A DNA stretch of 64,000 nt, from assembly GCF_000003815.2 (NCBI RefSeq), contig NC_049995.1:14489378-14553377 (forward strand). The letters run 5' to 3'. The notes under the pieces are model-generated. The model saw only the letters and a list, made by a program, of their open reading frames with translations, was not told the DNA's origin and did not search any database. A program made the translations under genes and the position numbers. The DNA is from Branchiostoma floridae. Its lineage: Eukaryota > Chordata > Leptocardii > Amphioxiformes > Branchiostomatidae. Of this stretch, positions 47,001 through 58,725 are shown piece after piece; the stretch's first letter is position 1; every line of letters begins with the position of its first letter.

Positions 47001-48798
47001 ATAATTACATCACTTGCGAGCAATGTTGGAATCAGTAGCAGGTATGACGGCAGACTTCATCCATTCACTTTTAGTTATACTGATTTTAGATCCTCCTATT
47101 TCTACATAAAAGCAGCAACAAAACACACACATACATATATTCGCCCAAGGCAAATAATACCGGATAAAAACTGGTATAAAGACCTACTTGACAATGAAGT
47201 CATCCTGGAAGCACTCCAAGTCGAACTGTTTGATGTTGTTACACACAAACTCCATACACACTTCCAACAGCCGCGGGACCTTGGTGCCATCATGGTAAGG
47301 ATTCTGTAGGAAAATAAGGTACATTTGAAAAATGGGTAAGAATACTCACAACAATTAAATTTGCATTGTTGAATACTTGTGTATCCTGCATTTACAAGGA
47401 CACTAGATATTTTGAAATGGAATGCAGACATATAAAGCATATACAGTGCACAGTTTATTTAGGATCTGTAGTACCAAATCCTTAAATTATTCTGACTTAA
47501 CTTTGTGCTCCTCTGGTCTCTTCAAACCTTTTGTATCTGCTTGACTTTTTATTTTCCCTTAGAAACTCTAGCATTATCCTTACAGTCAGACTTCTAGAAC
47601 AGCGTTCTGTAATATTGTAACAGTGGTGTTCAAATACCGCCTACCGTCCTTGCCCAAGGGCTCTAGATCTTTTGTGGCGACAGCGATAGCGGTCACGATT
47701 TGTAATCCGCCGCCCCGGGTTCGATCCCCCATGTCGGCATGTTTGTTTCTTTCTGTTCTTACTCGCCCCTCTGAATTTCTACAATATTTATGTATTCATG
47801 TGTGGGTAACAACATACCGCTACCTGCGACCCACTTGTATTGTGCCATCTTGCAATCTTAATATTTCAAATCAAATCAACTCCTTACCCTCTCAAACCTC
47901 CTCCTATACAGCGCCCTGACAAGTGTTCTGTCCTTTTCTGGTCTTTCCTCAAACCGTTTGTGTCCCCTGTAGCTGGTCGACTCTCTCACCTCCCTCAGTA
48001 CCTCCTGTTTCTGGTGATGTCTCAGGAGAGGGACTGTCATCAACTCATCTATGTCTACAAAACCTAACGGAGTAAAAAAAAAAAAAAAAAATTATGTTAA
48101 GGTTGAATTGACACTTTATATAGCCCACCACCTATAGTTACTCCAAGGTATTATTACCCTGTTACACACCACTTTGGTAAGAGTGAGACTAAGACTATCT
48201 ACTCTGTTTTCATAGTAGACTAGTACATCATAGTTGCACTTGAATACACTAATTTAGCTCTCTGTTTGACTTTCACACTAGGATTACTTTGCCTGTTTAT
48301 CTATTTCTCTCAATGAATCTCATTCTTTGCTATAAAACTGTGGCTAATTTTTGTATAATAGAGTTTCAAACGTTTTAAAAGACTTTGCGACCACTTAATT
48401 CAAATGATTCAAAATGTCCATTTTGTGTACAATAAAATAATACACTCTAATATGCAGAATACATTTGTTCTTGGTCATTAGATAAATTCATTCAAAACGT
48501 TTTGGAATGTTGTTTGGAGCGATGTCGATGCATCAATCGCAAAACAGAATGAAAACATTCAAGAAAGTGCTGATAATGTGTATTTGCTTTAGAACATAAT
48601 AAACAACTGTACAGAAGAGAAACAATTTTAAACCTCACCTCCTTCCCTCACCTGTAGCCCCTCCTTTTCAGCTCCATACCTTAACAGGTACGCCAGTCTC
48701 TTTCCCAGACGGAGGTCTTTGATTGGTGGGATTGTCTGAGTGCTAACTTCTGATTGGTCGTCTGAATTCACCTGTTCCTCCATAGAGCTTTCGGTCAT
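44040..48798 (-). CDS. Tpt1-N-domain / AMN1-like LRR fusion protein, 315 aa
   Basis: Five exons with matching phases: 48639-48798, 47888-48063, 47188-47303, 45339-45555, 44040-44318. Residues about 28-105 resemble the N-terminal RNA-binding domain of tRNA 2'-phosphotransferase (Tpt1/KptA): LGKRLAYLLRYGAEKEGLQ, then GFVDIDEL, HKRF and LVRAL. The family's essential R-H-G is R40-Y41-G42, and the NAD-binding half is absent, so phosphotransferase activity is unlikely. Residues about 119-315 hold AMN1/zyg-11-like leucine-rich repeats (VPRLLEVCMEFVCNNI, SLDSLDLHDMYF, LISLNLSGCKQVT, LLHLDVSENGL), which in related proteins bind partners, often in ubiquitin ligases. The ATG at 48798 sits just after a poly-A run and an AG acceptor. 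The function is inferred. Two adjacent genes instead of one is possible, but the shared phases favour one transcript. Confidence 0.65.
45651..46977 (-). repeat. Tandem partial copies of the LRR exon
   Basis: Copies of the start of exon 45339-45555 lie at about 45651-45734, 45829-45903, 46100-46252, 46341-46417 and 46618-46768, with remnants at 46832-46862 and 46914-46975. Most keep a CCCCAG acceptor and the CMLHKLRRRRQLT codons; the first has a 2-nt insertion and the third has TGA after DMYFT. A ~515-bp higher-order unit is visible (45829 vs 46341; 46100 vs 46618). Intervening DNA includes (CA)n and MITE fragments. Confidence 0.9.
46054..46104. mobile_element. MITE fragment, TACTGTAAATGCA family
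   Basis: 'tactgtaaatgcatttaagt' followed by 'aaattcgcggtagcggga' matches the left end of 25260-25471. A second, more diverged fragment lies at about 46573-46622 in the next higher-order repeat. Confidence 0.75.
47655..47740 (+). mobile_element. tRNA-like SINE head or tRNA pseudogene
   Basis: 'gatagcggtcacgatttgta' and 'ccgggttcgatcccccatg' resemble A and B boxes; an anticodon-loop-like TTTGTAA (Thr TGT) is present, but the anticodon stem does not pair well. Most likely a degenerate tRNA-derived SINE head within an intron of the LRR gene. Confidence 0.45.
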
Positions 48799-48889
48799 GA
48801 TGTAGTTTTTTTTTTTTTTTTCAATAAGAATATCTGAAAAAAATAATAAAACAGTGAGTGAGTGATAATTTCGGTTTTTGTAGCTTATT

Positions 48890-49085
48890 GATATCTGATG
48901 GGCATCAGCCTCATAGTTAAGCTTTTGGTTCCAATTAGTAGTAGTTGGTAACTGGGAGAACCATGTTTGAATCCAGGAAAGAGCATTCTGGTTGGAGCTG
49001 CATTTGTCTTTCAGCAGGAATGTAAAATGGGGGTCCCATGTTCGAGGAGGTGGCTTGAGCACATTACAACAGCCTCATTACCCCT
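48890..49085 (+). mobile_element. SINE copy sharing tail with 40104-40325
   Basis: A tRNA-like 'gtttgaatccagg' B box is followed by the tail 'aatgtaaaatgggggtccca' + 'tgttcgaggaggtgg'. It lies in the intron between the putative 5' exon and first coding exon of the LRR gene. Confidence 0.6.
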
Positions 49086-49300
49086 CATTTAGAATTTTGA
49101 AATAAAGAAAAATGCATATATACACTATATATGTACAGCATTTCAATTATACAATACTTTAAGTCATGGTAGTAAAAAAAATGTAAACAGACTCTCATTC
49201 ACTTTCTCAGCAATAACATTTGAAACATCAAATTAAAAAAAAAAAGGTATAAAACGTTATTTTCTGGGCTTTATTTATACAATTTGTATGTCCATCTTAC

Positions 49301-49447
49301 CTAGTATGTTGTCCTGAACAATTTGGCAGTATAGAATTCCAGAACCACCTTGTGTCTGATGTATTCCTGAAGAGTGTTCTCTTCCAACCCTATCCGTTTC
49401 ATTATTTTGCGTTGGCTACGTGTGATGCAATGTTGTGAAACTGCCAT
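49301..49447 (-). CDS. 48-aa small ORF in putative 5' exon of LRR gene
   Basis: ATG at 49447 opens a frame of 48 codons (contains RIGLEENTLQEYIRHK) whose TAG is immediately followed by a good donor, GTAAGA (49295-49300). The spacing and strand fit a 5' untranslated exon joined to the acceptor about 40 nt upstream of 48798. The ORF could be an upstream ORF or a separate microprotein. I recognise no homologue and see no TM segment. Joining to the next exon would put its frame out of phase with the main protein. Confidence 0.35.
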   Translation of the reverse strand: MAVSQHCITRSQRKIMKRIGLEENTLQEYIRHKVVLEFYTAKLFRTTY

Positions 49448-50397
49448 GACGTCACACAATCACTTTGCTGATATCGTCAGAGCTCAGAATTCTAAAAATT
49501 GACGGACATGTGTTCATAGGTTACTCCAGAATATTCCGATGTCTCTGGTAGCAACAAAAAAGTAGCTTTAAACTCAGAAAATGAGTTCGAAAAGTTTAAT
49601 TCCTTACTGCCCCCCTCCCCATCAGATTAACCAAGCTCGAAGAATGAAATAAAAAGTCGTTTAAAATGTGAGTAACTTACCTCTTTCATGACCGGAGACC
49701 CATGTAGAATAACTGCTATCTATCTTACTGACAAAAGACAGCTAAGAGAAGCAAAATGGAAGCTAACTTTCTCGATTGGTACAAGTATCATATTCGCGGG
49801 TTTTCTTGCAATGAAAGTGCTGCACTTTTGTAAACATTCGATAGAAGGCGCTTTAGAAATTCAATGGGCACTTACATTTGCAACTAAAACATCCTAGCTC
49901 ATGTTGTTTGTGATTTTTCTACAATTTGGCGATCTGAGTATTTCAATGTTATATTTTACAAAACAAAAATATGAAATTCATGATGTCGACTTAGAGATTA
50001 ACTGCTAACGTTGCATACTTGTAGATCGCTTGCGTAGAATTTCGCGGAAACCCATAAACAAGTGGTATAGTCCAGGTGTGCCATGTCGGGGTCATCAACT
50101 TTTAACAGCGAAATAAATGACATTACGATTATTTTGTTATCATAGGCGCTTCAATATACATGTGTATACCGTAGTTCAGATAATCAATGAATCATTTCCT
50201 TTATTCTACAAAACAAAGTTTGGACATAATCTTCCACACACTTTTACAAATGGAATGATCTAACATTAATTATACATTCAAGGACAGGTGTGTACCAAAC
50301 AAAGGCTAAGTAGGTTTCGACCTACCCGGGCGGGGTGTAGCTAGGTAAACGTCAGGTCATTGCTCTTTATTATTCACGGAGCTGAGACAAAAACAAC
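49448..50397. promoter_or_regulatory. Head-to-head intergenic region
   Basis: About 950 bp between the putative 5' end of the LRR gene (-) and the TEX264-like start codon (+). A shared or bidirectional promoter is plausible from the arrangement. A CRE-like 'tgacgtca' occurs at 49446-49453. No TATA box is obvious near either start. Confidence 0.35.
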
Positions 50398-51647
50398 ATG
50401 GTGGTCGCGCTAGTCGTGGGGATTGTTGTGGCGGTGGTCGCCGTGGTTCTGGTTTACGCTATCCACTCAGGACTCTTCCATAAAGTAAGGATTAAGTCTT
50501 AATGAATTCTTATTGGTCAATGTATATTATGTAGTCTCCATGAGGTCGTCTTAGAGGGTTATAGAGGGTTAAGATTCGGCGGGAATATGGGAATTCTTGG
50601 TCTGGGATATACTAGTAGTATGGGTAACTCCCCTGGCAAATTATTCCCCCTTTAGCCAGCGTACTTAATTGGTAACGTTATTGAGACAGTGGCTAAATAA
50701 GAAAGTTGCAAGACACAAGGATTCGATTTTAAAGCCAGCTAACGTTATTTTAAGTGATTGCAATAAATTCTATAAAACGTATAACTTACTTAGTTGCTAC
50801 CCGAATAACTCTCTTGGAAATGTATTTGTCGTATTGGGCCTACTCTTAATTTTTTCTTCAGCCAACACTAAGAAATCTAAGAATAAATCAGCGTAGGCAC
50901 CTCAACGTGTGTCCTTTTACTGTAAACAATGTCACGTTTGTTTATGGTACATTCTTAAGTATATAGGGCGTGCCGGTGATTAGTAATTGTGATGGGGGCT
51001 GAAAGGGTTTTCGGGGTTACCTGTTCATCTAGTTTATCTTACTCCTGCCGTAACGACATAAACATAAAACGTCATGAATGTGACTTTAAAATTAACTTTG
51101 CCACCGTACGAAAAAAAAAAGTTACTTTTAAGTTTGTTATTCCTTGTATGATAAGACTTCTCGTATCTGCTTGTTTTCTTTTAGCTATGATTCAAACATG
51201 TATGTTTGTCTAAAATGCGCATTTCATCATCTTCTTCTGTGCAAAAGAGCTTCAATGTATTTTAGTGTTCACTGACTGAATCAAATAGACCAATCTATGA
51301 TGTTTTTCGATGCGTTTGCAGGTGACCGTAACCACAGGTGCGCCCCCTATCGGTAAGTTCACGGGTGCGTACAAGCACTATCGGGGTCCGTACCGGAACG
51401 CCGGCCCGACTTTCCGGGAGCTGGGTGACATCTGCCCCGACAGGAAATGTTTCGGCGTCTGGTATGACGACCCGGAATCGGTGAGACCACAGATATTTCT
51501 GTTTCAGTACTATCTTCAACAAAACGCACATACATGTTGTATTCTGTTTTCGCTTTTCGAAGTGACATCCTTACCTAACTGTTCAGCTTATCCAAGCCGG
51601 ACTATATATAGACGTAACGGACTTTGCTTGAGAAAAAAATAAACATG

Positions 51648-51691
<44 letters not shown>

Positions 51692-53116
51692 CATTTTGTT
51701 CACAGTATTGTATATTTTGTTATTGTTTAGAGTTTTAGAGGCCATGTTTCCTTGGGGCTACCTGCTTTACTGGACTGGTTTATACTAGTATATTTCTTTC
51801 ACAAATACAGAGATGACACGAAAGAAAAGCAGTCTCAGTAACAAGTACGCGAGTTACTACTAGATACATGTACACATGCATCATATACAAACTATGTCAC
51901 ACCTAAAAATAATAATTCAAACTCAGGTCGCCCCGGAGAATCTCCGGTGGATCACAGGAGCTATCCTGGCGGAGAGTGACGAGAAAACGGACCCAGAAAC
52001 GGTCAAGGCTCTGCAGGAGAAGGGATACAAGCTGCAGGAGTAAGTATTGTGGAACTTATGCCGTTGGTGTTAACAGGCTAGGGGATGAAAAGGGCAAGTC
52101 TACAAAGGGTGTCAATTAATGGTCCTCGTAGGTTCATTGTGGCGTTGTTATAACTGTATAAACTTGTGTCCGTAACTTTTTTGCTACGAGTCATTGGCCA
52201 CCACGTAACACGACCCACCTGTAAAGCGAAGGCCGCTTCGAGGCTACAGTTATGTTATATGACGATATAACGTTAACATGTAGCAGCATATCTTCTCCCT
52301 AATTTAGAAATATCATGATTGAGACCAGGTCGCTATTTCGTCGTTTATTTCAAGCACTTGTATTGCCAATGTTGCTAACCTCAGAAATAAACAGATAGAA
52401 ATGTAAATAAAAAAATCTCCTCAGCTTCCCCGAAGTTGCCCGTGCTGTCAAGACATCCTTCCCATTTGTGAACACCCTCTCAATTATCCTGGCCGTGCGG
52501 AAGGTCTACACTGCACTGTCAGACTATATTAAGGTAACACATGTAAAAACAGTCTTTTTGGTGTACTAATCAACAATGAAATTTTTGATTGTTTTATTTG
52601 GAGTATTACAGATGTAAAACTAAAAGTCAGGATAAGTTTATCAAGAAATATTTATTTATTAAGAAATAAGCCACGATATATATACACCCGAGGATTGAAG
52701 TGATAATGTCAGTGTGCTTTAATTTTGCTACCGAAATGATCAGATTGCAGAATATAATGGTCGTGCACGTGATGTCTGCCCATTTTCAATGTAGACTCAT
52801 TTCACTATGCAAGTACCTGCATATCTATTATATTAGATCCTCTGCCAAGTTTAGAATAGTTTAGCATAACTTGCACTGCAAAATTGTTGTAAATAAGTGT
52901 TTGATTATCTTATTGTATGGTTCATTGGATGATTGGGGATTGGCACATCAGTTAATTGATCGATTAAACGATTGATTGATTGATTTACAGGCCCGTGGGC
53001 TGGAGGCCGGCCCGTTTATAGACGTGTATGACCCTGCTCACACCGTGAGTCACTTCATGGCGCCGCTGGAGCTTCACCAGCTCTTCTACGTGCCTGAGGT
53101 CAAGCCGTCATCTTAA
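50398..53116 (+). CDS. TEX264: TEX264-like ER membrane protein, 197 aa, short form
   Basis: Five exons: 50398-50484, 51322-51480, 51927-52039, 52425-52533, 52991-53116; phases 0,0,2,0. Residues 2-22 form an N-terminal membrane anchor. Residues about 30-190 form the GyrI-like fold of TEX264: GAPPIGKFTGAYKHYRGPY, FGVWYDDPE, LRWITGAILAESDE, SFPFVNTLSIILAVRKVY, DYIKARGLEAGPFIDVYD and HFMAPLELHQLFYVPEVK all align in order with vertebrate TEX264. Vertebrate TEX264 is an ER-phagy receptor and a cofactor in DNA-protein crosslink repair; its ~110-residue disordered tail carries the LC3-interacting motif. Here the stop follows VPEVKPSS, so that tail is absent. A candidate AATAAA lies at 53504-53509. 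Confidence 0.9.
51656..51689. repeat. (CA)n microsatellite
   Basis: Short CA tract in intron 2 of the TEX264-like gene. Confidence 0.95.
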
Positions 53117-54522
53117 ACGTCACAGGCGGTTATATACTACATGCTCAATAGTTTGGATATTCGATTTTCTTTCTTATATATGCCTTTCTGTACTTGCGAT
53201 GGCAGTTTGCATAGGGCATCTTTAAGAGGGAAAGTCGAACAGAAAATAATCTAAAACTATAAGTAAATGGGTCCCAACAAGCGGTGATATTCTGATTTTC
53301 TCCGGAGTTTAGACATTCAGTTTTCTTTCTTACGAACGCCTTTCTATATATACGTGCAATGACACTTTGTTTTGGGCATCACTTAAGTGAGTTTTGATCT
53401 ACAAAACTATTTCTAATCCATTCAGTTTCTTGAATCATTCTAATGCCTCTTTCACTTTTCTTCATGACAACATCTCTGTGGAGAGTTATGGCACTTTTAT
53501 TTCAATAAAAACATTTTTGAATAATTTTATGTTTGACACAGTAATCTTCCAACTAAGATATTACACGACTAACTGTTACTTATAATCACTAATACAGATA
53601 TCAAACCAATATATATCGTATACTTTCATCTGAAGAATGAATTGCATGCAACCTCTTGACACATACCGTATGGTAACTTGTGTTTTCCATTATATGATTA
53701 TATTGATATACAAAAATACACACAGCAGATGTGATACGAGTTCTGCTGAAGATAGTAACTTTACGTTAACCAAAATAACAGGTTATACAAGGCGTTTATC
53801 AGATATCTCTGATATTTCTTTCTTTACGTATAGTACAGTTCTGCACCCTGTTAAAGGTGACACCAAAATTGTCCTCTTTTTTGTCATATTGCAGACATAA
53901 GTATAAATCCACTAGTTCACATGGATAAAACAGTCATATATTTGTACACAAGACTGACTTTCTAACAGTCGTTTTTCTATATGACAATTGATATTAGCAA
54001 TACATGTATCTTAACATGTACGTACAAATGTCATACATTGTACCTGTTACAACTGTCACTCAATGAAGTTCTAATTCTTCTAGTTATAGGTTCAAGGTTA
54101 GAAGCATAATACATTTACATACACGTTTAGTAAATATCAGTGTCTTCCATATTTCTTGCGTATAACTTACACATTCCTTATAGTAGAGGTGTGACATATT
54201 CAAATGAATATAAGTATGTACAGAAATATACACATTTTACGTATTGTTAGTCTGACTACCTTTTTAATCCATCTCTGGGGATACATGTAACATCCTAACT
54301 GTTATATGTAACAAACATGAATACATTGTGTATAGGGGAACAACTTATGGTTTGTACATTTAAATCGTCGTCATGAGCCCTTCCAATTTGTAGTCAACTG
54401 TCCAGTTGTCCAGGTGACAACGTTTTTACATGACGGCATACGGAATTTCTTATTGTTTATTTTCATCCAACTGAAACGCACAGATTGCACACCAGGAAGG
54501 GCCGACAGGGGGCGTTGTTGCA
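53117..54522. other. Convergent 3' region between TEX264-like and receptor genes
   Basis: AT-rich. Holds the 3' UTR of the + strand gene and probably that of the - strand receptor gene. A partly duplicated phrase, 'attttctttcttac/tat...gcctttct', occurs at 53162 and 53317. No further gene seen. Confidence 0.5.
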
Positions 54523-57500
54523 CTAATTGTCGTAACCATAGACTTCGCTTTGGTCGTTTTCGTAACCGTAGATTTCCGCGGCCGGTTCTTGTTGTCTTCT
54601 GTTTCTCACCTGGACGCCTGTAAAAAAAGAGAGTATTATGACATTAGCTTCATGATTCTATCATCAGTTCCAGAATGTACACAGGGAAACAGAACTTAAT
54701 AGTAAAGAGTTTTGAGGTCCCTTCGTACAGCAGTGACTGGAAAGAGGGGGAAATGTGAAAGAGGCAGAGAAAGAGACACGAAGAGAGTGAGAAGGCGAGA
54801 GAAAAGAAGCAGAGAGAGAGGGAAAGATAAAGACAAAGAAAAGAGATAAAGGAGAGAAAGAGGGTGACAGATGGCGAGAGAAATCTAGAGAGAAGAAAGG
54901 TGCGGAAGGGACACAGAGAGGGAGGTAGAGACGACCGGAAGCCTAGGTATTCATACTTACGTATACTGTACTAAGTTCATAGGAGCTAGAGGTTTAATGA
55001 TAGCAAGGTCAAAGATATTTTGCTTTCCGTAATACTCGTACGAATTCCGTTAAAGTTGAATGGATACTTAGGCACACCTGGAGACGGGCAAAAAATCATT
55101 CCAGATAGGTAAAAAGTGCATGCTCAGTACTCGAGACATCAAACTAGGAATTCTAAGTTCCGCTGCAGTACCATAGCGCGCAGCTAGGGAGCCCAATGTC
55201 TAATAGTGTCAAGGTCTTATAAAAACCTACCCACGTATCAAATCAATACAATCCATCCAAGCTAGCGTTCTCGAGTTATGCTGGTATTCTACAAACATAC
55301 AAATAAACGCTACCCAAAGTCTAGCCATCTCGGCTTGAAGGTATGTACAGTAGAAGCCGCTTAATGCACGGCCTGTTTGCCAGTGAATTTCGTGCAAATA
55401 TCCGGCCGGTGCAATTAGGCGAAGTTATCTAGCTGGACCGCACCGGTTTGGGATTTTGGGATTCCGTGCAGTAAACAGAAGTTTGTGTTAATCTATTGTG
55501 CAATTAATTGGCTTTTACTGTAATGATAACTTACGTGGCGGTCTTTGTGCTCTCCTGGCGGACTCCGGTCGGGGCCCGGCCGGCGGTGGGGGCGGCACTT
55601 TTCTCGTCTTCTTCCTCCCTCCTGCAGTACCGTGTGGAGACGCTGTGTGGTGCGGGGACTGAGTTAGAGGCGTTTGTGTGGGTGGTGGGGGTGGGGGAAG
55701 ACTGGGGAGATCTGCAGGGGGTAGGGAAGGGGGAAGTTGGGAAGTTTGGAAGTGACTAGGGGTATCTTCTGGGGCTGGGGGAGGGTCGAGCGAGGGCATA
55801 CTGTCCATGGAGGCTATGGAAGGAAACTGTTCATCATCGCAGTCCGGAGGGGGAGGGAAGTCGTGTACTGGGTCATGTTGTGCTGTGTAGTCGTAGTACA
55901 GGTGTGGGTCCTCGTGTGACAAGGGTTGCGGGTTAGATTCTTCAAAGTTCTGATACATCGATGGGTCTTCTTGTGTTACATTTGACTGCGCCGCGAAACC
56001 GGTATTTTGGTAGACCGGTTCGGCTGTCTCGAATCCGGATTGTCCGGCGTCTCCTGAAGCCGGATACTGGTCACCTGAAACCGGATACTGGTCACCTGAT
56101 ACCGGATACTGGTCATCTGAAACCGGATACTGGTCACCTGAAACCGGATACTGGTCACCTGAAACCGGATACTGGTCACCTGAAACCGGATACTGGTCAC
56201 CTGAAACCGGATACTGGTCACCTGAAAACTGATTCGGGTCGTTCCCATACACGGCGTCCTGCTGCGCAAGCGCGTCGTCATGGTAACCGTAGTTGGCCGC
56301 GCCCTGGTGATGGTTCAGTTCTTCCAGAGGCGGCTGATCGTAGATGTCGTCATCAGTAGATCCCGGATTGAACTGGTCCGGCTGTGGTTCGACGTACACG
56401 TCAGCATTCACATTGACGTCATCGTAGGCGTCATCTTGTTGGTGGGCTGGATTGGCCAATCCGGCGTGGTCGACGTACTCCTCATTTGCATACGGGCCGT
56501 CCTGGTTCATCTATGATGAAGATTGGGATAAAGTATTGTAATTTTCATGTTTCTATTATTTCGACGTTGCCAAGGATGATAACTTAATGGCTGTTGTTTA
56601 TCTTTAGCCTCTACCAGGCTCCACAGGTCGCCGGAAAAATAGTAGAAACTGGCCAAATAAAACAAAAACCACGTCAGAGGAGTTAGATGGCCCAGGGGTA
56701 CAGTTTGCGACCTAAAGCCGGCCAACACTCCTATGCCTATTTCCAAGTAGGCTTTTATTCCTAACTTGGTCAAAGTTCATTCGGCCAGGTGGGAGACTGG
56801 TAGAGACTAGTTTATCTTACGCAGTGCCACATTGTCCTTGTCTGTCTTCAAATTGCAAAGCAAAAGTTAACTTACAATGTTATTCTACCTCAACTCTTTA
56901 AAATATATATACTAAAATCATGCAAATTACAAGAACAAAATTGAGTTCTAAACCTTGATTAACAATACTATTCCACCTCAACTCTTAAAGATATCTAATA
57001 AAACCATGCTCTAAACCTTGACAAAACACCATAATTAAGTACCTCCGGATTTCTCACACTATTCGGGCCAGGAACGTAGCTGTTTCTCTTCTGCAAATCA
57101 GACGAGAAGGAAATTATTGAGTGTTCAATCAATCTGATACATTTCCCTAAAACAATCGCAAAATTTACAATTTGAAATTCTAAAAGTGTATACCAATTGC
57201 AAGTTCCACCAAATGGCAATTAGGGCGGCGCCCATCTCGGTTTATGTAGCCCTGCTCGGCCGCATAGCTTAAATGTGCAATCACTACAGCAGGGGGCTAC
57301 TTCAACACAGACCACCGCTGCTGTAGTGATTGCACATTTAAGCTTAGTGGCCACATGTACGGTAAGATTTATTATAAAGGCTACTTACCCTTTTCTTGGA
57401 CTTTCTCTTCTTCATCTGTCGTCATAGAAACAAAAGAAAAATATATTGCATCATTACAATCATGGTTTTATTTATTTTTGTCACCTTACAACCCGGCCAC

Positions 57501-58684
57501 TGATGGTCCGGGTCAACGGAAAAAAAATTAAAGGGAGCACCATGAAGTAACAGTCACTGCATTTGTGCAGTGTAGGTCACTTGGTCACTAGAACAAATTT
57601 TATTGTGCAAAAAAATGATGAATTTATGAAAATATCAAGGCGATGGTCTCACCCCAATGTTTTCTTCCCCTTCGTCGGTCTCCTCCCGCGGTTCCCTTCG
57701 CCTCCGTCTGATACAACAGCAGATGATGCCTATAATGCCACCCGTCACGACAATGCCACCACCTGTACCTATCAGTGCCCAATGCCATGGGAGTAACACT
57801 ATCCCTTTTGTTGATGTAATAACGCGACATTGACCATTGTGATCGCATCCATAGTCCGGGTTGCAATTCTCATGGCAGCATCTCTCACTCCCGTCGCCAT
57901 AGCAACCGGTTGTACACTTGTCATGGCAACAGCTGCTACCAGAGCTACCGTAGCATCCTTTATCTTTACATTGGACGTGGCAGCATAGCTTAGAGTTACT
58001 CCAAGGTGGTTCCAAGTCGCTTGGGCATTCGTCGACGCATTCGAGTTTTATCGAGTAGCCCGCCGGTTCGGTTATTGGCTTTTCTGTTGAACTTGTGGCG
58101 GTCGCCGATGTAGCGTTTGGATGCGTTGACGATGACGTAGCATTATCAGTGACGTCAGGTGATTGTGACGTAGTTGTAAGTCCAAACGTCAGAGTCCGAG
58201 AAAGGGTAGCTATTACCGTGGTCGGTCCAACGGTCGCTGCTGTTTCAGCGGTTGTCTGTTCCGTCGTATTTGTTCCAATAGGGGTCGTTGCTTCACTGTC
58301 GTAAACAACGTCTTGCACGATAAAGCTAGATATATTACAACTTGTACAATCTTTATTCTCTGGGCCAGAACAACGTCCACAACTGTCATGACATGACTCA
58401 CAACTTCCGGAAACGTTTGGACTTCTCAACTCACAGTACTCTGTTTGTGAACAGTTCCAATTGCTGTCGCAAACAGAATCTGGCGGTGGTTTGACCGTTA
58501 TTGGCATTGTGGTAATTTTGTCCGTAATGCTCGTTGTTTGCATCGCAGTCTGTGTCTGGGTAGTTATTCGTTCTGTTGTGGTATAACTATGCACACACTG
58601 GACCTGTAAAGGATAGGAAAGAAAAGTCACATGTAAGAAAGTTCTACTTTAACAACGTCATTATACTCCTTTTATTTTCTTGCA

Positions 58685-58725
<41 letters not shown>

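Noticed and set aside
47655-47740. Functional tRNA-Thr gene
   Set aside because: The anticodon stem does not pair and the acceptor stem is mismatched; only box-like motifs remain.
55976-56281. Alternative minus-strand frame with repeated SIRFQVT
   Set aside because: Out of frame with the receptor exon; a 21-bp repeat stays open in more than one frame.
55961-56359. 132-residue + strand frame with repeating KPDTGHL
   Set aside because: Antisense shadow of the receptor heptad array; the minus strand frame is supported by splice sites and context.
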